Shown here piece after piece: positions 10,921 through 23,400 of a DNA stretch of 64,000 bases (its first letter is position 1; every line of letters starts with the position of its first letter). The stretch is from Drosophila persimilis. Taxonomy: Eukaryota > Arthropoda > Insecta > Diptera > Drosophilidae. The translations under genes were made by a program, and so were the position numbers. The notes beneath the pieces were generated by a model. That model saw nothing but the letters and a program-made list of their open reading frames with translations. It did no database searches and was not told the origin of the DNA. The stretch covers positions 682,001 to 746,000 of the forward strand of contig NW_020825350.1 in assembly GCF_003286085.1 (NCBI RefSeq). The letters are read 5' to 3'.

Positions 10921-11477
10921 TTGTAGCTATATTGGGTGTTTATTGTACAAACAAGGCGGAAAAAATGTTTTGAGGAACAGGCACACAGACGGCCATGCAA
11001 TTTATTTTCGATCAGGTGCTCGCGTCCGGTTAATCTCGTTCGATACCACACAGAGTGCTAAATTCGTTGTACACACATTTATTCCACATAAAAAACTCTG
11101 GAAGGATATAAATTAGAGGAAAGCAGACACATAGTTGAGTAGTGAACCCAACACACGCACACGCGAACGCACACGAACACAAACACTACCACGAACACTA
11201 ACAGAAGCACGCACACACACGCGCTTCAGGAGCGAGACAAACGTAGAAAGGATAAAAGAACAGGAAAGAGGAAGTGGGCGTGACATACGCCAGAGGCTGG
11301 TCGTCAGCTCCTTCCTCCCTCCCACCCACCAACCCACTACTGCTGCTCCTGGATATAACGAGAGGTCAGAGGAAGAGGGCGAGACATAGGACAGAGTAGA
11401 GGCAGAGAGGACTCCCTGTACCTTTGCCTCTTTTGGACCCAAGGCTGCATCCAGCGACGACTGACTGCTGCTGGGCC

Positions 11478-14400
11478 ATGTCCAAAGTGCTCAGCCCACA
11501 GAAGCGGCAAACAGCAGTCCGTTGCGTCGGCATGGCCATGGGCATGAGCGTGGGCACAGCGGTGGCGGCCGGAGGCCTGGACGAGGACCTGGAATTCAAT
11601 AGCAGCAGTTCGATCATCGATTTCCTGGCCAAAGAGCAGGACTGCGGTGTTGACGCCGACCCGGAGAGCATCTTTCAGGAAGTGAGCCGTCTCTCCGACA
11701 ACACCGACACCCGCTCTGTGGACGAGCTCCTGCAGGAGGCGGAGCGCCTCATCCAGCAGCAACTGCGCCTGGGCGGCCTCTCCACGGATACGGTTCGAAA
11801 CAGGCTGAATGCTCACGTGAGTGGCGCTGCCGACGATGGCGGAGGTGGCGACAGCGAGTGCAATGGCGATGCGGGCCAGGGGAAGGACAGGGCAAAGTCC
11901 CAGAACCAAACCCCAAGCCATACACCCTCGTCCTCGCCACAGTCTTCACCGCACAGCAGCATCCGGCTGAACACTCGCTTCACGCACCGCATTGAGCATT
12001 CTCCTCCCAAGCCGGGCGGACCTGTTAGGGCTCTGCCTGTAAGCAGCCATTCCAGGCCCAAATCAAAGTCATCAGCATCCTCAACGCCGGCACAGACGCC
12101 CCACGAGCTGAACGGCACCTTGGACAGCCAGTCCGGATGCGAAGAATTTGCCGCCTTCGTTGACAATCTGCCTTCGGAGTCGGTCATCTCGGAAGAGTCC
12201 ACGCCCAAGGACATGCACAACACCACTGCGGCGCTCGCTCAGCTTCAGTCACAGCTGGACAACACCGACGATGATGAGGACACGGTAAGTGGATATCTAA
12301 GTTTTGTATATATATTTCCGGGTTCTGGGAAGGTTTGTTGGAAATTTCCGCTCATTTCGGGAGTCCCTATCTCTCCTTTCTTCATGGGGATTCTGTTTTA
12401 GGTACATCTTAGTAGTCAAATGTGGCTTCAGCCGTTGGTATGATCTTCGCGGGTAGGTTTCCTGAGACTTCTATCTGATCTTCTATCTGCTATCTGCTAT
12501 CTATCTGAGCAGCTCCTTCCGACAGACTCCCTGCCGTACAAGTCCCATTTCCAGTGGGTTCTCATATCGGGTGAAGCTACAAGCCCTCGGGCTTGATAAG
12601 TGATCGATCGATAGGGAACCAACAATGAACGAATCGTGGAATTAGTTCTGTTCCGTTTTCTATGAATAAATAGCTTTGATTTTTTTATTACCTGCCGCAC
12701 AGGATGAAGGACACGCACGCACACAGGTACACACTCACACTCACACAAACATAAATAATTAATCATCAATCACTGGACACAATTCACACCCATTCAGACA
12801 GACACCCATTCCGGGAAAGGACAAGAGGCGCAGAGATTATCCGATGGCCTGGGCCACCGTCTCGGCCACGGTCCAGCCCTCGAGGGCCGTGTCCTTGATG
12901 AACTTGGGGGGCAGCACGAAGCCGTAGGTGCCGCGATCGCGCAGCTCCACGGTGTACACGTACTTGACACCGAGGGCCGCCCGACTCCAATCATCGGAGC
13001 CGCCGCCGGCAATGCCCAGCACCTCGTGGGTGACCGCTGATTGATAGGTGCTACCGGTTTTCTGGGCAATACGCTGGACGGCCGTATTGCCGACCCGCTG
13101 CAGCACGCTGGCATCCTTCACCTTGACGGCCTTGTACGCCCATGGATAGACGATCATCTGTCCGTAGCTATGGTAGGTTAGATACGCCTCCAGGTTGTAC
13201 TTGCGCTTGGCCAGGAACTCGGTTACGACCTTCGTCTCCGCCTCCGAGGCGGGGCTCGAGCCGCGGTACGTGTCGCTGCAGGGATTCGTCGAAGAGCCGT
13301 AGCCTGCCCATCCAATGTCAAAGTTGCGATTGAGGTCGACGCCCAAGCAGTTGGAGCGTCGCGAGGGCGACCGATTCTTGCGCCACAGGCGGTTGGTGGT
13401 GCGGGAGTACTCGTAGCCATCGGGATTCATCACGGGCATGATGTACCAGGTGAGGCCACGAATGTGAGCCGGCTGGTTCTCCCAGTTGGACATAAGCTGG
13501 TACAGGATGAATGTCACTGTCGCCGGGCTGATCCACTCGCGGGCGTGGATGCCGCCGTCTATCCAGATCTTCTTGTACTCGCGTGGATTCTCTGAGATTC
13601 TGAAGCACCGAAAGTGAAGCATACTTGTAGGCATATTGTTGGAGAAAGCGGCAAGCCCCTAAACGGAGGATGCACCTACCTTAGGACCTTCAGGTCGCGA
13701 CCCTCAGCAGTCTGACCGATTGTATAAAGACGGACAATGTTCGGGAACTTGCTGCGGATCTCCCTCATGAAGGCATAGATGGTCTCCAGATCGTGGTAGT
13801 CCTTCCAGTGCATGCTGCTCCTCGCGGCCTTCTCTGCGGGTTGAGGATTCGAATAAAACATCTCGTTCCTCTCTCTCCACCTCTCTACCTCTTCATTTGA
13901 ACTTACTTGATCTCTGGCCTTGTTCCGGGGCGGTGGCATTGATCCCATCCAGGTGCTCCTCGTCGATCAGTGCCTGGACATTCTCGGACAGCACTTGTGC
14001 ATCCAGGCGCTGAGCATCGAGGAAGGAACGCGCCGCCTTCAGCTGCTCCTTGCCTATGGATATGTCCAAAAACTTTGAGTTCTCCTTCCAGATGTTGCCC
14101 CCGAACTTCTGCTCGAGCACCTGTCCCACGGGCACTTGGCGCTGCATCGCCTCCGATATGTTGTATATCCTCCACAGCTGCGCCTCGTCATACCTCTGGG
14201 GTATTTCATTCACGTCCAGCGCCATCGCCATCGCTTGCGTATTGTTCATAATCTGACCACTTGCCAGGGCTGATGTGATGGTTGCTGTTGCTATCAGCTG
14301 CAGCAGCAGCAGTAGTGGGGCTGGCGCGGGGCGTGGTAGCGTCATGGCAGCGTCCCTATCAGTCGTAAGAGCTGGGAAAACAAACAGAGTGTTATCAGTT

Positions 14401-17400
14401 CAACTCTCGGTCTGGGACTGGGTAGGTGATGCGATGAGAAGCCTGTCCTAAGTAATTGCGTTTCCTTTTAGCTGATTCTGCCTACAGTGGTGCCCATTCG
14501 ATTGAAATTGCTTCCAGTGCAACCCAAGGAAAGCGATACTCAAAGGCAGGTGCCTTATATTTAGAGTACACTCTTACACCGCTTCTATTTTATCCGAAAT
14601 GGTGATTATTCGAACCAATCTTTCTTTAAGCTAAACGAGAAACTATTTGGGAATGGTTCTGCCAGCGCTGGAAATTCTTTTTCGCGTTGAAACACCCAAG
14701 AGTATGACTGTTTTGATGAGAATTTGGCCTGTGCAGGGGAAAATTCGAATTAAGAAATGAAACTTGCGATAATCGAAATTTGAATGGAACCAATCGAACC
14801 CCCGTCCGAATGAGGGCTTTGGAACGAACTGCAGAAATTACTTATGTATGTATAAAAAAATAAAAAAAAGGCACTGTCTCTTTGCGCTTAAATTGAGTGT
14901 GTAAAGGTCGTCTAATTGTCGCACAAAAACAAAATATATTTCCGTTCCATTGTCCACGACATCAGCTATCGTACATATATGTACAAATGTCTGTATGGTA
15001 CATTTGTATGTATGTATACTGTGTTGTATTTGGGTCTAACTGTTTTTCAGTCGTGCTTGTTTCAAGTAATTATAGATAGTGGATCATTTTGTGGCCCATT
15101 TTCGATTTTACAATTACGAAAAGTTGCCCTGAGAATTGCTGGAGCTTGAAGATCTTTCTGCCAGACACGGTCACAGTCCCCGCAATGTTCCCCATGTCGC
15201 ATGTTTGCCCAAGTTCATTGTCGAAATTTGCATTTAGCTTTTACGGATTCCACTGACGTTCGATTGTTGGGTTCCGCTGTGGCCTGGGCTTCGACTTGGG
15301 ATTGGTGATTGGTGATTGGGGATTCGTGTTCGGAATGGTTCTGTTCCTCTTTGAATGTGATTTGAATGCACAACAGCCCGCTCCACACGCTATTGGTTGG
15401 GCGAATGGAATGGCGCATTAGTCGGGGAGCATACAGCCAGTGAGCTCGACCCTGATCTAGATCCAGGAATGGAAAACTATCAGCAGCCGATCTCCGAACC
15501 TTTTTTTTTCACGTAATTGTGCTAATTTCCCTGTCCCGTATATGGTTTTTTTAGTTTGTTTTTTATAGATGCGTATTTGTTTATCTGTGTTTATTTTCCT
15601 TTTTTTATTGCCATGCAGAAAGTGGCACTTCGGAGCACGGGGTCTCCGAGAACAGGTTCTCTCGGACAAACTTAGCACGCAAGTCGGCTTCGGACTCAGT
15701 TTCGGAGTAGGTTTCGGCGACGGCGTCGGGCGAGGTTTCGGATGAGGTTGTAATTGCCTCGACCTTCGTTCTACCACAGAGACCGCTTTATGCTGCCCCA
15801 GTCCCAGACACTGTGCCAGAGCCAAAACGCTTGACCTGGTCCTGCACTTTCCACGAGCGGCCAACAAAAGGAAAACCCGAAAAATTGAAACTCGTTTCGG
15901 GAGGTAAACCTGTTTTGGGTGTCGGATCCCTTCCCACTCCCACTCCCACTGCCACTGCCACTCCCACTCCCAACCCCACCCCCATTCCCGTTACATGTAA
16001 ATTCGCTTCCTCATCCGATCACACTTCCTATCTGCCACCGATCCCTGCCGCCTCCCTGCCGCCCCCACGCACGAGCGAATTTCATTTGATTTGTAGCTTA
16101 CTCTTTGTTGTTGCTCTTCCAGGGGGGGATATGCACTCTCGGTGCTGTTGCTTTTGCCGGCTGGACTCTGGGAGAGAGCGAAAGAGAGTGTGCTTTGCGT
16201 GCGTGCGTACGTACGTGCCTGCGTGCGTGCGTGCCTACTTTTGTGCGTGCTGTCGTGCGTGCGCTTGCGTGTTGAAGAGAGCGCTGTGTAACGGGATGAC
16301 AGGCTGACACCAGACTAAATGCTGCGTTTGTATGCGCTTCAATTTTTATATTGGCGCTCTGCCAGAGATCAGTGCGGGGGGAAAACGAAACAACGAAAAA
16401 AACAAAAAATACAAAAAACAAAAAAAAAAAACAAAAAAACGCCAAAACCGAGAATTACTACAGCAGCGAAAAACCGAAACACACACACACACAAGCAAGC
16501 AAAAAAAGCAAATCTGTTGTAAAAATTGCGCTGAACGACAACCGATCTTGGAGCGATCGTCGCGTACTGAATGGGACGACAGTCGCAGCAGCAGCAGCAC
16601 CAGCAGCAGCAGCAGCAGCACCAGCAGCAGCGGCTGCGCTTTACAGGCAGGTGAGCGCAGAAGCGCCAGCGTCGTCAGCGCCAGCGTCAACAGCGGCAGC
16701 GAGAGAGTCACACACTTACGCATAAAATGAACATCTATCTCTGTCTGGCCTGCATGGTGGGATGGAGGAATGGTGGCTAGGCTGTGTCTGTGTATGGGAA
16801 GCGAGAGAGAGAGAGAGAGAATCCAAGCCCGAGTCAGAGTGCAGAGTGCCCACGCCCACGCTGCAGTACATCTCTGCCAGACTGCAGGGTGAAGTGCATT
16901 AACAGCCGGCGGGCGACATTGACATTTGGTGCCGTCTTCCGCACACATAAAGAAAAAAATGCATCGATGCGGAGCTGCCAACTTGCCGATAAATTGCCAA
17001 GACCTTCCCGGATCGATGTGATTCAGAGGAAAAATCCAGTCATTAATCTCTGATTCGGGGAAATCTACCTCCAGGCTCGCCTCCCCATATGTGTTGATGT
17101 TTGATGAGTGGCTAATGATTGCCCGTTCACTAAAGAATGTATGAGGTCAGAGTGCTGTGTGACGCTTATCGCTCTTCTCAAAGGTTTCTCCGCGGGATTA
17201 AGGAACTTCCCATTCTTCCCTCTCTCTCTCTCTCACTCCTTCACGATGTGCGATTGAGCTGACTTTTCGGTTTGCGTTTACAAACATTACAAGCACAAAG
17301 ACGTACACACCCAAACGTTGAGTGTGCTGCTGTAAATTTGATTTAATTTATTTACCTCTGAGAATCGCTGAACGCATCGCAGTTTTTATACGCGGTACTT

Positions 17401-20400
17401 GGATAAGCACAAGGGTATGCTAAGTCCCTGCAAATGGGAGACTTTTTCGTCCCAACCATCCGATGACCCCATAACAACTGTTTCTCAACCCACTTTTATA
17501 GGATCAGGACTAAAAATAGAAAAGTAATGGCCAATGCCCTTGGTCTCAGATTCGATTAGCTCTAACAGCTCTTTACCATCTTTACGTCTTAAGATGTACC
17601 CTTTTTCAGAGCCTGATGGTCTCAGACTAAGTGCCGGGTATTTCATTGTCGAGGCGGCTCTCGACTGTCACGTTCTGTCTTGCTGTTGTTGTGTGGAAGG
17701 CAGCGCTGCTCAATTGTCACACACACACACGCACAAGCCTATTGTATCAGTTCATGTGTGTGTGTGCTGTATGACGGGGCAATTTTTGACCCACTTGGCG
17801 AGATTTTACTTTCTTTCGCCTTTGATGTGGATGATGATGATCAGGCTGGGGCACCTTCTCCAAGACCACCAACACCACCTCCGAGTCCCCCCCTCTACTA
17901 CTCCCCCACTTGAGTCTTTAGCCTGGGGGCACTGTCGTTATTTATTGTTTTTTTTTTATTTTATTTTTAATTTTTGTTGGTCAGATTTTCACTTTTAACC
18001 CTTTTTTGAGAGTGGACGCCACAATGGAAGATTTTTTTCAGTGCACCACTTCTTTTGTGCCTTGGTTTGGATCGTTGATTGCCAGATACAGTCTTCACCC
18101 CATATGACACACATTCTTTTGTGACTCGGACTTTCTTCTACTTCTGCAATTGATTCTCCAATTCTTCTCTGAATGTCGGTACAGTGTGTAAACGCTATGA
18201 ATGACACATGTACATGTATGTACTATGTATTCTTAGCTAATAGCTGTTGCCATGGCTATGGCCGTACGCCTCTTCCACTGCTTCTTCTCCTCAGGCAGTG
18301 TTTCTGGTTTCGCGTGTAAATCACTTTCTTCGCGGGTCTTCGGAGCTTTGAAGCCGCTCGCTCGCCTGCGGGGCCTTTCGCTCCCGCTGCCGCTCAGCTC
18401 CCCATAATTTCTTTATGCATGCATAAATATACAAAATCAAATATGCAGCAAAATGATGAAAACAAAAACAGAAAACAACAAAAAAAAAAAAACCAATAAA
18501 GTTGAGCTTACAGGTTTTTATAACGCGATTGAAAGTGAAAGTTTCTCCTCTGTAGCTCTGTCTCTCTCTCTCTCTCTCTCGCGCGCGCTCTTTGACAGCT
18601 TTCTATTGGTGTGTTTGCTGAACATTCTTGTTCGCCATTTGGCTCGTTTACATAACGCCAACCGTTAATGGGGGCTTCAATATGCGCGATTGCGAAATCC
18701 TAATCAGACCCCGAGCCATAAATCATGGCCTGTGACCCGGGGTCGCCCTCTGGCTCCGACTCCGACTTTCCGAGCTTTCCATGCTGCGGCCCATCGAGAA
18801 CGCTTCAAGTGGAGCTTGTTTTAGCACAGTTGCAGAAACTGTTCTATGGCTAAAGCTTTGATTTGTACGATCCGCCCTAAAGTAGGCAACGGTTTCTCTG
18901 AACTTTTTGTCTGGTATTAAATGTTTCGATGCTCATTTCTCAGCACTTTAAGCTCAGAAGTGGATTGCGTATGCACACATTTCTAACTAATTCAGAACGG
19001 CTCTACTCTATTCCGCTACAGTCTCTCTGATATGTCTTGCATCTAATACATTTCTATTCATTTTTATACGAGTACATGGACACTTCCACGGATACGTCCA
19101 CAGAGACAAAAATATTAAAAGTAAAACTCGTATCCATACCATTTTGTACCGATATTAATTTTCTAAATTTATTGAAAAATTTCATTTTTATTTACCTTAA
19201 TGGGAAAATCTATTAAAAATCAACAAAGTTTATTTTCTTCGGTACGTTTTGGAATTTTCAATATGTACGTACTACGTGTTTATATTTCCCACAAAGTCAC
19301 TCCTCAACTTTTAAATATCTAAAAAATTCTCAGGAAAGTGGCCAGTTCTTGGCTAAAGTTGTATATTTTGTACTTTCATTAACCCAAGAAATGTATGTCC
19401 CGCGCATCGTGCCCCCAGCGAATATGCTTACCATTAAATTACAAAAAAAAGTTGAAGTTCTTTTTGGGTGATATCAGCAACATTTTTAAGAGACATTAAT
19501 GCAAAACATTTTAAAATTAAGCATTGAAATCGGCTTTTAAGAGTTTGGACGCAAAAAGTACTTCGATATCATGGTCAAGGATCAGTTTCAGTCAAGACAT
19601 TATTAAAGAAAGGCATACATCAATATATATAGGTTTCACTAAGCCTTAGGTTTATGATATTGGTCAGTGGTAATAATCCAGTGGGTCCCTGTCTCAATTT
19701 GTTCTCTTATTTTCGACCGCGAGGATCGTGCAAGATGTGTCTGCCCCAACGACCTAGTTCAGATCTATTGTCGCATTCAGTTTGATAGATGGCAGAGTAT
19801 TGGTCTCACTTCTATAATGCTCAGCGCGGGGCCCCCTAAATAGCTAGGCCTCCCCCGTCCCTATAACAAAGGGGTTCGTCGTAGCTCATGATCGACACTT
19901 GATCATAATACTAAACATTATAAATGTAATTGTCGCAATGGCTTAGAGTTAAGTACTTAATATTGTACTTTTGGATGGAGTTTGATTAAAATTGATTGAT
20001 TTCTATTAAAAACCGATAATAAATTACTACAGGTAGGGGGGAAGACGGGGAGCTGCTCACTGCAGCTGCTGGGCGATGGTGCGCAGGAAGTCGTAGACCT
20101 CCTCGCCGGACTCCACAATGTAGTGGGGCGGCATGAGGTAGCCGTAGCGGCCCTGATCCTTGAGGAACACGTTGTACACGAACTGCGGCTCGATGCGGTC
20201 CTGCACCCAGTCGGCGGAGTTGCCCGGACGGGCTAGCTTCTGGCGGTAGCTGGTGCCCGTGGAGTACTCGGCCTGGTTGAGGCGCCGCAAGTTGAGCACC
20301 GCCTGACGGGCCGTTTGCTTCAGCAGGCGCTGATTCTCCGTCACGTAGTCGGCATCGCCCCAGGGATAGGTCACGGTCTGACCATAGCCACCCAGGGAGA

Positions 20401-23400
20401 CGTAGCCCCCCAGATAGTCGCGCATGCCCAGCAGGAAATTGCGCAAAGCACGCGTCTCTGGCTCGGAGAAGCCCGAGGCTCCTCTGTATAGATTCTTGCA
20501 GGGATTGCTGGTGGATCCAGCCGCACCCCAGCCGTGCTCGAAGTTGCGGTCCAAATTGACGCCGTAGCAGCCGCTGGCGCTGTCATAGCCCCGATTCTTC
20601 GTCCACAGGCGGTCCGTCTGCCGGGAGTACTGGTAGCCGTCGGGATTGGCCAGCGGCAGGAAGTACCAGTCGATGCGACGCATCAACTTCTCCAGCTTGC
20701 CGTGCTCCCAGAGGTGGGTGAGCTTGGATATAGCATAGGTGAGGGCAGCGGGACTGAGCCAGTCCCGGGCCTGCAGACCAGCGTCCACAAAGATGGCCCA
20801 GTTCTGAGGATTGCCATTCGACACCCTAGGAAAGGAAAGGAAAGCAATACCAGATGTGAGAACTATTCCACTGAATGATAGGTATATGGCACTATATATT
20901 GATATAGATTCAGAACACTGCCCCATCGTACAGATCGGTGGATATCTAAATGGTCAGTAATTGAATTGATTTTGTGTTTGATTGACAGAGTATGAATATA
21001 TTTCGGTTTGTCTTTCAATGGATAGCATCCACTGATTGGATACTTCTGATTGGGTCGGCAGATCGGCCGCAGGGGAAGATCGGTGCCATGCGAGCACTGT
21101 ACCCACCTGATTACCTCCAGTGGGCGCTTATTGCGGGTCACACCAATCTGAACGATCTCCACCAGCTCCGAGTGGGCTTCGAGCTGCGCTTGGAGGAACT
21201 GCTGGATGTCGCCGTGGTCGTGGTAGCGCCGCCAGGTCATCAGCATGCCCTCGCGCTCGAGCCAGGGCCGCGACTGATTTTGCTGGCCATCGAACAGACC
21301 CTCCAGCGAAGGCACCTCTGCGTAGGTCTCGTCGATGGCCGCCTCCATATCGTCGATCATGACGTTGTAGCTGAAGCTGAGCTTCTGCATGAACTGGCGG
21401 GCAGCCGCCACGTTTTTCTGCTCGATGACTATGTCGATGCCATCCTGGTTGATGTTCCACACCTCGCTGCCTGCAAGGGAGATCACAAAGAAGACACTTG
21501 AATCCGGACAGTCAGTTGGAGGGTTGGGGGGCAGGGATCGGGGAGCTACCAAAGTGTCGCCAGAAGGCTCGAAGCTGCGGCTGGCTCAGCCGCGTCTCGT
21601 GCAGCTTCCACAGCTGATGTCCGTAGTAGCGCTGGACGGAGGAGCTGTTCCTGTACCGGCGATTGATCTGGTAGGAGGAGCTCGGCGATAGGAAGTCGAA
21701 TCGCCGCAGATCCATCGGTGACAGCCACTGCAGACTTTCGAATGTGGTCTCGTACAGATCGCTGCCATTGAGTGACCACAAGGCCAGCGGCAGTTCGGAC
21801 AGCCCCGAGAGATCCGACACGGAGACACTCCGCCAAAGCACCAGCTGGCCGAGGCTGGCGGGGACGTGGACATGGACTAGGGCCACTACAGTGAGCACTT
21901 TCAGCAGAATCGTCATCGCCATCGTCATCGCTTCAAGCCACACTTTAAGCTCCACTGCCGAAATCAGAACTGAACTCAGCCCCGAAAGAGGGTCGCGTTC
22001 TGGGGTCTCGGATAGCGGTTTCTTTAAGAATTCCATTCTCATGGATTTATGCTAAATTTATGCGTGACCTGACCTGCCCTGACCTCTCCCTCTTCCGAAA
22101 TACCCTTTCCCCAAGGTATTTTCTGTTCGCTCCGAAGCTCTCAGACTCTCGAGACGTAAAAGATGATATGATCGTAGATCTACTAGGGGCTCGGGGCTTG
22201 GAATACCTATGGGAGGCCAATAGGGTATCCACGCTTCGATTCCAGCATTCGATCGTGCTCTCTTATTGATTTCTGGCGGCGCGCCGGCGGCTTGACAATT
22301 TCTCTTCTCTTGTTTGGCATCCGATGATCCGATGGATCGCAGAGCCCTCGGTGAGGGAATCGATTTATAATTGGACCCGCCCTGGAAAGCCTGGGATGAT
22401 CGGGAAGAGGAAGTGGCCCTTCGCGGGTGTTCGTTCACTCACCAAACTTCTCCACCACCTCGTTGAACTCCGCATCTGGGGATCGGTGCTGCTCCTCTTC
22501 ATCTTCCATGCTCCCCTCTGCACGGGTGGCATTGAAGTTGAGTTTCCAGAGCTGCCAGCCGCGGTAGGTCACATGGTTGGCATCCAGCTCGCTGCGCAGC
22601 TCCGACCTACGGCCGCCCGGCCTGGCCGGATCAGTGACGTCCAGGGGTCGCAGATAGTGCAGAAGTTGGCCCACGCCCCCTCCGAAGAAGGGAAGGCGGA
22701 GTCGCAGTCGATTGTCGGTGCGGGCCAGGTCGTAGCTCTCGCGCAAAGCCTGGACCGGGCTCAGTTCGAGCAGCCGCAGCAGCATACACGCCCCTGCCAC
22801 CAAAGCCCATGGGTAGAGGTGCATGATTCTCTATCTCTACTCTGGAGCAGATCTTGTGGTTCGTAGTTCTTGGAGCGGATGGGGTGTGTGCCTGTGCTCG
22901 GCTGTGTGCGTTCGATTTGGCAGTTGAATTGGCTTTAATGTGTTCGATTTGTTGGCGAGCGTCAGCCTCCGTCCAGCTCCGACTAACGGCTTCTCTGCGA
23001 TCTCAATTCTCTGTTCTTTGTTCTCTCTTCCCCCTTTCCCGTTTCCCGTTTCCCTGGTGCGCTCTCTGTTTCCCAATTAAGGCCATCCATCGGATTTGCA
23101 TAGAACGATCCATGGAATTGGGCGATTTTGATGCTTTCGATTCGGCTTAATTCTGTTTGAAGTTTGACTTTTACTTTGGGCTGTGCTACTGCAAAACTGT
23201 TATACATATGTGGGTATTTACATCGTAGCGAGAGGAGGCAAGAAAGTTGTGAATACTGGTATGGGAAAGATTGTGTAAGGGTGTCGATGTTTAGAAGTAT
23301 TTAATCTCCACACAAGCATATACATATACATAGACATGTACATATATGGTATATATGGCTGTGTATTCTCAGATACAGGTTTGAGGTATACTCCTATAGC

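Larger units (their letters stand above)
14346..20056. other. Intronic/intergenic stretch without supported genes
   Basis: No open frame here has splice or homology support. The stretch is rich in simple repeats (listed separately) and A/T-rich DNA. A candidate 5' exon-like patch at about 16540-16650 (CAG-rich, ending CAGGCAG before GTGAGC) could be an untranslated exon of the host gene, but nothing else supports it. Confidence 0.5.

Noticed and set aside
11337-11921. 194-codon minus-strand frame
   Set aside because: Antisense shadow of Cep162-like exon 1; no signal, splice or family support.
16346-16981. 211-codon minus-strand frame, Leu/Phe-rich
   Set aside because: It arises from (CAG)n and A-rich tracts on the plus strand.
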